DNA of 52,312 nt from the NCBI GenBank assembly GCA_016840165.1, contig JAEOSU010000028.1, positions 1 through 52,312 of the forward strand, given 5' to 3'. Both the position numbers and the translations under genes were made by a program. Within the stretch, counting starts at the first letter, position 1. Every line of letters begins with the position of its first letter. Of the stretch, positions 25,719-33,542 are shown in pieces. Under the pieces are notes generated by a model. It did not search any database and was not told the origin of the DNA. It saw nothing but the letters and a program-made list of their open reading frames with translations. The DNA is from Promethearchaeota archaeon (GTDB taxonomy: Archaea; Asgardarchaeota; Lokiarchaeia; Sigyniarchaeales; SOKP01).

Positions 25719-26462
25719 ATGGAATATTGTGATAATTGTGGCGCAAAAGTAAGTAGCGATCAGAGATTCTGTGAAAAGTGTGGAAATGAAATAAGACACG
25801 AACCCGTTAAAGAAGAATCCTCCGAACCTCAGGTCATAAAAGCCCCCAAAAAAGAAGGTGGTTTATTTGATTTAAACAGAAATTATTATATCATCAAGGA
25901 GAAAATGTGGGATTTAGGGTATGGAGATATAATGGATGAAAAAGGACAATTAATTGGAAGAATGAATCGAAAGATTTTCAGTATTCGCAGAAGGGTTGAA
26001 TTACAAGAACTTGATGGTACAGTGGTTGCAACCATACATAGTAAGATTGTATCTGCTCGTGGAGCCCAAGATCTTAAGACTCCCGATGGTCAACCAATTG
26101 CTCGAATAAAAAGGAAAATTTTAACTTTCTTTAGGCATGTATTTTATTTAGAAGAACCAGAAACTCGAACAAGATGGTATGAAGCAGAAGGAAACTTTAT
26201 GGGATGGTCATTTAAAATCTATGAGACTGCTACGAAAAAACTCGTCGCAGAAATAGAAAAAGCGGATAGATGGAGAGATGTTTTTCTCGGAGGATTATTC
26301 GATTATACCGATACTTATGCTTTAAAAATCTTGGATAAAATAACTGACAGAAGGATTCTCTTAGGTTTTGTTCTTAGTATAGACAATGTACTCCATGATA
26401 CTGGTGGTGGAGGTATAGCATTTGGTTCTGGTCCATTTAGAGGAAGAGGAAGAAGATTTTAA
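25719..26462 (+). CDS. Zinc ribbon plus LURP-one/scramblase-like (LOR) protein with Gly/Arg tail
   Basis: 247 residues. An N-terminal ribbon (CDNCGAKVSSDQRFCEKCG, 4-22) and a charged linker precede a tubby-like beta barrel of the LURP-one-related/phospholipid scramblase superfamily, recognisable from YIIKEKMWDLG...MDEKGQLIGRM...VELQELDGTVVATI...WSFKIYETATKKLVAEI...LLGFVLSIDNVLH. The tail GGGGIAFGSGPFRGRGRRF is Gly/Arg-rich, RGG-like. LOR domains may bind membranes or phosphoinositides in eukaryotes; function here is unknown. It stands alone, with about 170 bases of AT-rich leader. Confidence 0.7.
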   Translation: MEYCDNCGAKVSSDQRFCEKCGNEIRHEPVKEESSEPQVIKAPKKEGGLFDLNRNYYIIKEKMWDLGYGDIMDEKGQLIGRMNRKIFSIRRRVELQELDGTVVATIHSKIVSARGAQDLKTPDGQPIARIKRKILTFFRHVFYLEEPETRTRWYEAEGNFMGWSFKIYETATKKLVAEIEKADRWRDVFLGGLFDYTDTYALKILDKITDRRILLGFVLSIDNVLHDTGGGGIAFGSGPFRGRGRRF

Positions 26463-26567
26463 CTATTTATTCCTATATTTTATTTATTTTATTTTGAGTA
26501 TTAGTATTTTATACAAATAAGTGTATTATATATTAATGGAATTAAAGTTCATTCCACGAGATTTGAT

Positions 26568-27878
26568 ATGACTAAGTATAAAATCTTGATATTTGGCCTC
26601 CCTAGGGTAGGTTTAACTATACTGCTTGGTGTAGAAGTATATACTGTTTTTGCCATATATACAATAGGATATAGTCTTACTCCATTCTTAGTTGGATTAG
26701 CATTGGGTATTGGATATTTTTGCACCGCTATCTTTTCATTTCTTTTCGGTTGGATTAGTGATAAAAAATATACGAAATTGGGGAGACGAAAGCCCTTTAT
26801 TTTTGTCTCGTCTCCATTATATGCTCTTTCATTTATTTTTTTACTTATGCCTTCATTAATTCTCCCCGATTTAAATGATAAACAATTATTATTTATTTGG
26901 TTATTAGTTTGGGAAAGTATCTTCCGAATCAGTTTAAGTGCAACTACTCCTTATCAAGCATGGTTGGCAGAACAGTTTGAAATCACCGAAAGACCAAAAG
27001 CGTCCCAAGTACAGAGTATATTTAACTTACTTGGAACATTGATTCTTTGGATCTTTAATTTTCTTATAATAACTGATGTATTAGATCAACTTGAAACTTC
27101 AGTAAATATTATCCCATACAGTTTCTCATTGCCATTAATAATTTTTGCGATAATTACTCTGACACTTTTATATTTGAATGTTTTTTTGATGCCCACAGAG
27201 CCATATTTTGAGATTAAATCCAATTTAGGGAAAATTTTAAAGACAAGTTTGAAAAATAAAGATTTTATGATAGTAAGTTTTATGTTGGGAATTTCTAGTA
27301 TAGCATGGTCCATAATTGCAGCCCAACTTCTTCCCTATTTCGATCAAGTTTTACAATATAGTCCATTTGAATATTTTATTAGTTTACTTATTGTGTTTGC
27401 GGCACTTGTGATATTCTTAGATATATGGAAAAGAATCATCAAGAAATATGGTAGAAAGCGCGCTATTACCTATGTATTTTATTTGGCAATCATAGTTTTA
27501 CCTTGTACCTTGATCAATTTGTTCCCCTTGAATTCTTATTTTGTTATCAATATAATTATCTTAACTGGAATTGGTGCATCTCTTGCGGGTTGGTTTCTAA
27601 TTCCAGCAGTTATATACGCTGATTTAGCTCAAGGTGACCAAGAAAAAACAGGTGAACTAAAAGCGGGTACATATACAGGATTACCTTTGATTTTTCTGAA
27701 TCTATTTCAAGCATTTGGAGTATTTATATTAGGATTAATTAATGAATTACCTTACATAAATGTTGGATCTAAATTTTATTCAATAGGTTTATTATTATGG
27801 GGGCCTATATGTTCGGCTATTTTAGGAGTATCGCTTATTTTTATTTGGAAATACGTCCAGATATCAGCTGATCAGTAA
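26568..27878 (+). CDS. MFS transporter, GPH/sugar-cation symporter-like
   Basis: 436 residues with twelve hydrophobic helices. The cytoplasmic loop after helix 2 reads GWISDKKYTKLGRRKPFIF, a form of the MFS signature D-x4-GRRKPF shared by the GPH (melibiose-type) and SLC45/sucrose families. The second half repeats a charged loop (KRIIKKYGRKRAI). The likely job is cation-coupled uptake of a sugar or glycoside; the substrate is not indicated by neighbours. It follows the LOR gene by 105 bases. Confidence 0.72.
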   Translation: MTKYKILIFGLPRVGLTILLGVEVYTVFAIYTIGYSLTPFLVGLALGIGYFCTAIFSFLFGWISDKKYTKLGRRKPFIFVSSPLYALSFIFLLMPSLILPDLNDKQLLFIWLLVWESIFRISLSATTPYQAWLAEQFEITERPKASQVQSIFNLLGTLILWIFNFLIITDVLDQLETSVNIIPYSFSLPLIIFAIITLTLLYLNVFLMPTEPYFEIKSNLGKILKTSLKNKDFMIVSFMLGISSIAWSIIAAQLLPYFDQVLQYSPFEYFISLLIVFAALVIFLDIWKRIIKKYGRKRAITYVFYLAIIVLPCTLINLFPLNSYFVINIIILTGIGASLAGWFLIPAVIYADLAQGDQEKTGELKAGTYTGLPLIFLNLFQAFGVFILGLINELPYINVGSKFYSIGLLLWGPICSAILGVSLIFIWKYVQISADQ

Positions 27879-28037
27879 ACTTCCAGATATTACATGGATT
27901 TTTTTTAGTTCCTCGATATTTAAAAATATTATAGATAACGGTAATTTTAAAAGTCCTATTTAAGACTAGGTTGTTAAGTATAAATTAGTATATTAGATCG
28001 ATTTATAGCTTGAAAATTACCATAAAGAGATGATCAA

Positions 28038-28958
28038 ATGGAAAATGTATATGAGGAGTTTATGGTATATGATTTAGAAAATACTGGTGAACGCAAAAAA
28101 TTAGATATTAACCAAGATAATTTACAGTTACATTTAAATTCTGAACAAGTGCTAATTATCGTGCGAGAGGATCTCCGTAGAATTTTCATATGGAAAGGTT
28201 CGAAATCTCCAGTTCGCAAAAGATTTATAAGTTCAAAAGTAGCTCAGCAAATACAAAAAGAGCTAATAACGGATGCGCGTTATCATAGATGTAAGATTGT
28301 CTCTATTGATCAAGGTGATGAACTCCAAGAATTCTTGAACGCGTTTAAATTAGAATCAATGGAAGCTACTGAAAGATTACCAGATATGCGTTATATTAGA
28401 AACGTCGAACGAGATCGATTGAAGGAAGAAAAAAAATTAACCAAACAAAAAAATTCTGAAGCGGAATACTATTCCCCCATTTTAGAGGATACAGCTGATG
28501 ATATAATCATGTCTTCTATTCGAATTGGGGACACGAAGCCGTCGCTACTAAAACCCTCAACATTAAAGAAAACGGTTGGTCTTTCAGAACAAGAAGCTGA
28601 CAAAATTAAAGAAAAGATTTTAAAGAAGGATGTTCCACCTAATTATAAAAGACAAAATCTAATTTTAGGTCATACTCTCTATGGAGCAGTTTCAAAAGTT
28701 ACAGAAGTGTTAGGGAGAAATATAGTTGATATCGTATGGGAAAAAGTTAGCAAGCTCCCTGAGGGAATCGTAGAATTAGATAATAATAAATTACGGGTCT
28801 ATATAGATCAAAATAAAGGAATTGTTGAGGCAGTAGAAGTTTTAAAGAAAAGTGATCTAAATAAATCTTCCGAAGACAATAGGCAAAATCAGGAGCAAAA
28901 AGTGAATATTAGGAGAGAGCTTCCAAAAATTCCTTCTAATAAATCAAGTGAAAACTAG
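28038..28958 (+). CDS. Gelsolin-like domain protein
   Basis: 306 residues. About 30-107 form one gelsolin/ADF-H-like domain: VLIIVREDLRRIFIWKGSKS corresponds to the hFhhD...hahWhG-K core, followed by the long helix FISSKVAQQIQKELI, the strand CKIVSIDQG and DELQEFLNAF, equivalent to the E-x-x-E/x-F end. The rest is charged: a helical segment, then LSEQEADKIKEKILKKDVPP and GAVSKVTEVLG...RVYIDQNKGIVEAVEVL, unassigned. Single- and double-gelsolin-domain proteins are an Asgard hallmark and can bind actin. Whether this copy does is unknown. The ATG is preceded by AAAGAGATGATCAA, a weak site. Convergent with the HEAT protein. Confidence 0.7.
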   Translation: MENVYEEFMVYDLENTGERKKLDINQDNLQLHLNSEQVLIIVREDLRRIFIWKGSKSPVRKRFISSKVAQQIQKELITDARYHRCKIVSIDQGDELQEFLNAFKLESMEATERLPDMRYIRNVERDRLKEEKKLTKQKNSEAEYYSPILEDTADDIIMSSIRIGDTKPSLLKPSTLKKTVGLSEQEADKIKEKILKKDVPPNYKRQNLILGHTLYGAVSKVTEVLGRNIVDIVWEKVSKLPEGIVELDNNKLRVYIDQNKGIVEAVEVLKKSDLNKSSEDNRQNQEQKVNIRRELPKIPSNKSSEN

Positions 28959-28998
28959 TTTTTAAAATTTGAAACTAAAAAGTAGAAAAGAAAAAGAT

Positions 28999-29745
28999 TT
29001 ATAATTTGTAATAATCATCTTCTTTCATTTCTTCTGAAAATTCCAATTTTTCATCTTGTTCTTCTTCATAATCCATTTTTTCTTGCTTCTCCTCAGCTGG
29101 CTCAAAGTCCTCTTCATCAATTTCTGGTTGTTCTGGTTCCTCTGGTTGTTCTGGTTCCTCAGGTTGTTTTTCGATTTCCAAATCCTCCTCTTTTTCAGCT
29201 TTTAATTCAGCTTTTATTTCTTGTTTTTCTGGCTTGTTTTTCTTTTTAATCTTCTTTAATCCTTCAATTGCCTCTTTTCTTACAATCGGGCTCTTATCTT
29301 TCAATGCTTTTGCTAATACATCAAGAGAGATAATATGGTGGAGATCACCTAATTCATCAGCTGCTTCCTTTCTTACATTCTCATCAGGATCATTGAGTAA
29401 GATATATGCTAATACCCCTAATACTTCAAGCTCTCCAAAATCTCCAAGAGTATCTACGGCATCTTTCCTTACATCCGCATTAGGATCTGTTAATGCTGTT
29501 TTCGCAAGTTCCCGCATTGCACGATCCGCATCCTGCATCGGTCGGAGTCCACTTAGATCTACGCCACAAAATTTACAAAAATTGTGGTTTAAGCTAATGA
29601 TTTTACCGCACGATGGACAAATTCGATTTAAATTAAAATCAATTTTAGGAGTTTGATGATTTACCGGCATTTTTCTTTCACTTGGTTGATTACTCATTCT
29701 ATATGGATTATTATGAGGATTAGGATAATTATTATGATTTCCCAT
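28999..29745 (-). CDS. Zinc ribbon plus HEAT-repeat protein with acidic tail
   Basis: About 248 residues from ATG 29745. An Asn/Pro-rich start precedes CPSCGKIISLNHNFCKFCG, a zinc ribbon. Then come three HEAT/PBS-lyase-type repeats with the NADVRKDAVDTLGDFG, DENVRKEAADELGDLH and SPIVRKEAIEGLKKI units. A Lys-rich stretch leads to an extremely acidic tail of about 70 residues containing EEPEQPEEPEQPE. This is a protein-interaction scaffold by design; no enzyme motif. It ends convergently 40 bases from the gelsolin gene. Partner unknown. Confidence 0.7.
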   Translation of the reverse strand: MGNHNNYPNPHNNPYRMSNQPSERKMPVNHQTPKIDFNLNRICPSCGKIISLNHNFCKFCGVDLSGLRPMQDADRAMRELAKTALTDPNADVRKDAVDTLGDFGELEVLGVLAYILLNDPDENVRKEAADELGDLHHIISLDVLAKALKDKSPIVRKEAIEGLKKIKKKNKPEKQEIKAELKAEKEEDLEIEKQPEEPEQPEEPEQPEIDEEDFEPAEEKQEKMDYEEEQDEKLEFSEEMKEDDYYKL

Positions 29746-29878
29746 TTTCACATTTCACATTTCTATTTTGGTTATTGTATATTAAGTATACATTTAACTA
29801 ATTTATTTAAATTATCGTAGTCCAATAATTGAAGATTTATTATTTAGACTATACAAAAAAAGAAAAAGAAAGAAGTTA

Positions 29879-30940
29879 TTATGCGAGTGTAATTTCCTTA
29901 CATAAATACACATCTTGTACTGCATTCAGAATTTTAATTCCTTCCGGTGTTGATTTTTTAAAAGCTTTTCGTCCTAAAATTAATCCCATTCCACCAGATC
30001 GTTTATTAATGACTGCTGCTGTCACTGCATCTTGTAGATCGCTTCCTCCAGACTCTCCTCCAGAATTAATCAACCCTACACGACCCATAAAACAATTTGC
30101 CACTTGATAACGATTCCATTCAAGAGGATGATCGGTAGCTAATTTTTCATAGACAAGTTTATCTGTTTTACCAAAATTTAAATCTAAAAAGCCACGATTG
30201 AGAGTTGAAATTTTTTGTTTAACAATGTCCGCTTCGATGGTGACCCCAAGATAGTTAGCTTGACTTTCTAAATCGTTAGCAGTGTGATAATCTTTTCCAT
30301 CCTTTATGAATTCTTCTTTATTTCTTAAATAACACCAGAGTACGCAAACAAGTCCCAACTCGTGAGCATATCTGAAAGCTTCAGAAGTCTCTTGAATCTG
30401 CCTTCTTGACTCTTGAGAACCAAAATATATGGTAGAACCCACTCCTACTGCACCCATATCCCAGGCTTGATCTACACTAGCAAACATTGTCTGATCAGAT
30501 ATGGTTGGCTTTGAAAGTATTTCATTATGATTCAATTTCACTATAAATGGTACTTTTCGGGCATATCTACGGCTCATCGATCCTAACACTCCTAGTGTAG
30601 ATGCAACACCATTGCATCCACCGTCAACCGCCAATTTAATTATATTCTCAGGATCGAAGTAGGAAGGATTCACAGCAAAGCTTGCACTTGCTGTATGTTC
30701 GATTCCTTGATCTACTGGTAGAATGGAAACATATCCCGTCCCCGCTAATCTTCCTCTTTGATTAAATAGGCGCTCCATGTTATTTAAGAATAAATTATTA
30801 CGATCAGACTGTTCCAATACTCTCTCAATATAGTCAGGTCCAGGTTGATGAATCATATCTTTGGGAATACCGGTACAAGTATGCTTAAGTAATTTTTCGG
30901 CATCAGATCCTAGAATTTTCTTAATATCTTCATAATTCAT
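29879..30940 (-). CDS. fba: Class I fructose-bisphosphate aldolase, FbaB/DhnA type
   Basis: 353 residues, the usual length of the FbaB group. The barrel starts with [11 protein letters not shown], contains [16 protein letters not shown], the [10 protein letters not shown] strand, [10 protein letters not shown] with the Schiff-base Lys of this family, and the phosphate site SGGESGG plus GLILGRKAF. It interconverts fructose 1,6-bisphosphate with dihydroxyacetone phosphate and glyceraldehyde 3-phosphate in glycolysis or gluconeogenesis. ATG start at 30940. It is divergent from the tandem winged-helix genes, only 35 bases apart, which may regulate it. Confidence 0.88.
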   Translation of the reverse strand: MNYEDIKKILGSDAEKLLKHTCTGIPKDMIHQPGPDYIERVLEQSDRNNLFLNNMERLFNQRGRLAGTGYVSILPVDQGIEHTASASFAVNPSYFDPENIIKLAVDGGCNGVASTLGVLGSMSRRYARKVPFIVKLNHNEILSKPTISDQTMFASVDQAWDMGAVGVGSTIYFGSQESRRQIQETSEAFRYAHELGLVCVLWCYLRNKEEFIKDGKDYHTANDLESQANYLGVTIEADIVKQKISTLNRGFLDLNFGKTDKLVYEKLATDHPLEWNRYQVANCFMGRVGLINSGGESGGSDLQDAVTAAVINKRSGGMGLILGRKAFKKSTPEGIKILNAVQDVYLCKEITLA

Positions 30941-30975
30941 GATTATATCAAATTCTTGTTTTAGTATATTTTTTT

Positions 30976-31356
30976 ATGGATTATAGTGTAAAAGTTTTTC
31001 TTAATAGATATTTTTTGTCCTCTATGCCCGATGAGTTTGATTTTAAAGATTATAAATCACTCGAAGAGTATGCCGAAACGTTAGAAGGAAGTAAATATTT
31101 CCATGGATTATATCTTCGAGCAGTTAATCATCCTATCAGGCGTCAAATCTTACATTTAGTAAATGAAAGAGAGAAAGTGTCAAAAGTTGAGCTTTTTCAC
31201 GAACTTCAAAATGAAAACTTAGTAAATGAACTTTCTATTTTGGAGTACAACTTAGATTTTTTAGTGAAAGCTCTCTGTATAGAAAAAGTCAACCAAAACT
31301 CTGAAATTTATTATGTAATTACCCAATTAGGGAAAGTTATTGAATATTTAAAATAA
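30976..31356 (+). CDS. Winged-helix DNA-binding protein, tandem copy 1
   Basis: 126 residues. After a 45-residue N-terminal extension comes LYLRAVNHPIRRQILHLVNE, then VSKVELFHELQNEN and a helix-plus-wing (LEYNLDFLVKALCIEKVNQNSEIYYVITQLGKVIEYL), an ArsR-like winged-helix layout. No metal-binding cysteines. The gene starts 35 bases from the divergent aldolase gene and 24 bases before a paralogue. Confidence 0.65.
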   Translation: MDYSVKVFLNRYFLSSMPDEFDFKDYKSLEEYAETLEGSKYFHGLYLRAVNHPIRRQILHLVNEREKVSKVELFHELQNENLVNELSILEYNLDFLVKALCIEKVNQNSEIYYVITQLGKVIEYLK

Positions 31357-31380
31357 GAAAACTACAAAAGGTTAAATAGA

Positions 31381-31659
31381 ATGAGTGAACCAAAAAAAGT
31401 AGGTCACGCCCAGCATTTAAAAGCAGTGAATCATCCTATTAGAAGAGAAATGCTTAAACGTATAAACGACGTGACTGTTATCTCTAAAGAGGACTTGTTT
31501 CAAGATCTTAAGAATAGCAAAATTGTTGAGCAAGAAGAGGTTTTTGATTACAATATGCAGTTCCTTATTCAAGCTCAATGTGTCAAAATGAACACGAACA
31601 ATAAAAAAGTGTCTTATGAAATTTTACCAGGGGGAAAAGTTATTGAAAATTTTTATTAA
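31381..31659 (+). CDS. Winged-helix DNA-binding protein, tandem copy 2
   Basis: 92 residues, lacking the N-terminal extension of copy 1 but sharing HLKAVNHPIRREMLKRI, ISKEDLFQDLKNSKI, the FDYNMQFLIQAQCVKM recognition region and GGKVIENF. The two are clear paralogues and probably form heterodimers or act in sequence. They form one operon that converges with the zinc-binding protein gene. The bound site is unknown. Confidence 0.65.
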   Translation: MSEPKKVGHAQHLKAVNHPIRREMLKRINDVTVISKEDLFQDLKNSKIVEQEEVFDYNMQFLIQAQCVKMNTNNKKVSYEILPGGKVIENFY

Positions 31660-31668
31660 TTCTTTTTT

Positions 31669-32130
31669 TTACTCTTCAAAATATTTTTTAAAACAATTAC
31701 AGCAAGGAACCCCAAAATTAAATTTTATTTTATAATACTTAAGTCTCATCAAATTAAGTAATGCATCCTTCATTACTCGTTTATCCTCATTAAAGTATAA
31801 TTTCTTAAGATAGAGATAATGGTTTTGATTGCCACAAATAGGACATATTGAGAATTTTCGAATAAAATCGAAAAATACCTGCCTTTCGGACTCACTTAAT
31901 GCTTGTAACTTCGCATCAGGATTATTTATTATAACTTCCTTCAGACGGTTCAATTCAGCTAACATTTCATGTTTAAGTAAATCAGAATCTTTTATAGTTA
32001 GGTTCTTTTGTGAATTTATATTTTCATTTGAAAGCTGATCAACTGGATAGTCAAAATATTCCAAAGCTTGATTAAAAAAAATCAAACCATCTTTTGAGCT
32101 TCGAGTATCCTCATTCAATGTCTTTATCAC
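31669..32130 (-). CDS. Uncharacterised protein with C-terminal zinc-binding cysteines
   Basis: 153 residues. The N-terminal two thirds are helical and charged (LKHEMLAELNRLKEVIINNP, SESERQVFFDFIRKF). The last third has CPICGNQNHYLYLKKLYF and PCCNCFKKYFEE, a split four-Cys zinc site with a helix between. The start is GTG at 32130, lying at the edge of a 14-base palindrome. It is 23 bases downstream of the DUF711 gene and probably translated from the same transcript. Function unknown. Confidence 0.55.
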   Translation of the reverse strand: MIKTLNEDTRSSKDGLIFFNQALEYFDYPVDQLSNENINSQKNLTIKDSDLLKHEMLAELNRLKEVIINNPDAKLQALSESERQVFFDFIRKFSICPICGNQNHYLYLKKLYFNEDKRVMKDALLNLMRLKYYKIKFNFGVPCCNCFKKYFEE

Positions 32131-32143
32131 TCACCATGGTGAG
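32130..32143 (-). promoter_or_regulatory. 14-base palindrome at a start codon
   Basis: CTCACCATGGTGAG is a perfect palindrome filling most of the gap between the DUF711 gene and the GTG start of the next gene. As RNA it can form a 5-pair stem with a CATG loop touching the GTG, so it may tune translation of the second gene, or be a protein-binding site. Confidence 0.35.
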
Positions 32144-32153
32144 ATTTTTTTAA

Positions 32154-33437
32154 TTATATGAATTTAAAACTTTTTTGTTTACTACCAAATAAATCATCTT
32201 CTCTTTCTTCCTTAAGACGTCTTATATCCATCACTTTTGAGGGGGCAAAATATTCAAAATCAAATTTAACATCATCTCCTGATTCTTTGCCTGGAATTGG
32301 CATTAATCGGGCAGTTAAAGGTTTCTTTAACCGTAGAGATATAGTACAAATATCCAATAAGATATAAAAAAGTTCTTTAATTGTAACGTCGCCAGGTAAA
32401 GGAACACAATCAAGACCGGTACCACACATAGTTGCATATAATAAAAGAGTATCAAGATTAAAATTATTCTCAGATAAGCTTTTCGCAATTGTATAATCCT
32501 CTAATACTGAGGGCATAAATCCGCTAAAACCAATAGTCTTCTCTTTTAGTGGTATAGCATTCTTTATAAGTGCAACAGCTATGAGCGAGCCAGGAGCGCC
32601 AAAATATTCAAAATTTAAATTTTCAATGGCAGTTCCGATGCTTTGATCAAGTTTAGGATAAGGTGCAGGTGACATATCGATTCCGTGAAATAAAATTTCA
32701 TGTTCCTTACTCACAGTTTCACAGAGCGGGACTAGTTTCTCATATATTTCTTCAAATTTTGCTTTTAATGAAATCTGGATTTCCTCAAATGAATTTAAAG
32801 CCTCGAACACTCCTACAACTTCATCAGCCATTTCTAATGCGATAGAAAAGGAAGGTTTTTCCATTAAGTGGTAAGCTGCTGGAAAAAAGGGAGTATCCGG
32901 TTTTACATTTGTACTTACACAAAACCTTAAATTGTTGAATGGATCTGGTTCCGAAAGCTTTTTAATTATCTTTGCTCCTGATTTTAAGGCTGAAAGATTG
33001 ATCCCATTATCATTAGAAGCAACATGTAATGATGAGAAGAATTTTTCCTTTCGCTTAATAAATTGAGGGACCTCATTCAAAAAGAGACTTTCATAAATAC
33101 CGTATTTCGCCATTTGTATGTCTGCTAAGACTGCACATGACGCAAAGTAGTCAATCTCATATTTATTAATCAAATTTTCAACGATAGCCAATTGATCATG
33201 AAAATTTACTAAAACTTTATTTAGATTTTGATCAAAAACTTGCTCCTCATAAGATAAAAGGGGTTGAGAGCATAATCTTTTGGTTTGAACTTCAATATCT
33301 AGTCGACGAAATTTATCTACCAAATCACTATTCAATATAGAAAATTTCTGAAGTGATTCTTCTAAACTTCTTTCAAGAAGATTATTATCAGATAAGTAAG
33401 GAATTTTTTGACCGATTGTTATCGCACGAATTTTCAT
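32154..33437 (-). CDS. DUF711 family protein
   Basis: 427 residues. Diagnostic segments are LRFCVSTNVKPDTPFFPAAY, HGIDMSPAPYP, FGAPGSLIAVALI, GFSGFMPSVLED and MCGTGLDCVPLPGDV, all matching the DUF711 fold related to pyruvate-formate-lyase-like barrels. The family is widespread in bacteria and archaea and has no established reaction. It lacks the glycyl-radical loop. ATG at 33437. It lies downstream of hdrA on the same strand (105-base gap) and upstream of the zinc-binding protein gene. Confidence 0.8.
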   Translation of the reverse strand: MKIRAITIGQKIPYLSDNNLLERSLEESLQKFSILNSDLVDKFRRLDIEVQTKRLCSQPLLSYEEQVFDQNLNKVLVNFHDQLAIVENLINKYEIDYFASCAVLADIQMAKYGIYESLFLNEVPQFIKRKEKFFSSLHVASNDNGINLSALKSGAKIIKKLSEPDPFNNLRFCVSTNVKPDTPFFPAAYHLMEKPSFSIALEMADEVVGVFEALNSFEEIQISLKAKFEEIYEKLVPLCETVSKEHEILFHGIDMSPAPYPKLDQSIGTAIENLNFEYFGAPGSLIAVALIKNAIPLKEKTIGFSGFMPSVLEDYTIAKSLSENNFNLDTLLLYATMCGTGLDCVPLPGDVTIKELFYILLDICTISLRLKKPLTARLMPIPGKESGDDVKFDFEYFAPSKVMDIRRLKEEREDDLFGSKQKSFKFI

Positions 33438-33542
33438 GTTGCGTTTGTAAATATAATTGAATTATCTAGTAAATTTGATTTAAAGCTAAGTTATTAATAA
33501 GATTTATAGAATAAATAATTAAATATTTAAGAAAGTTATCGC

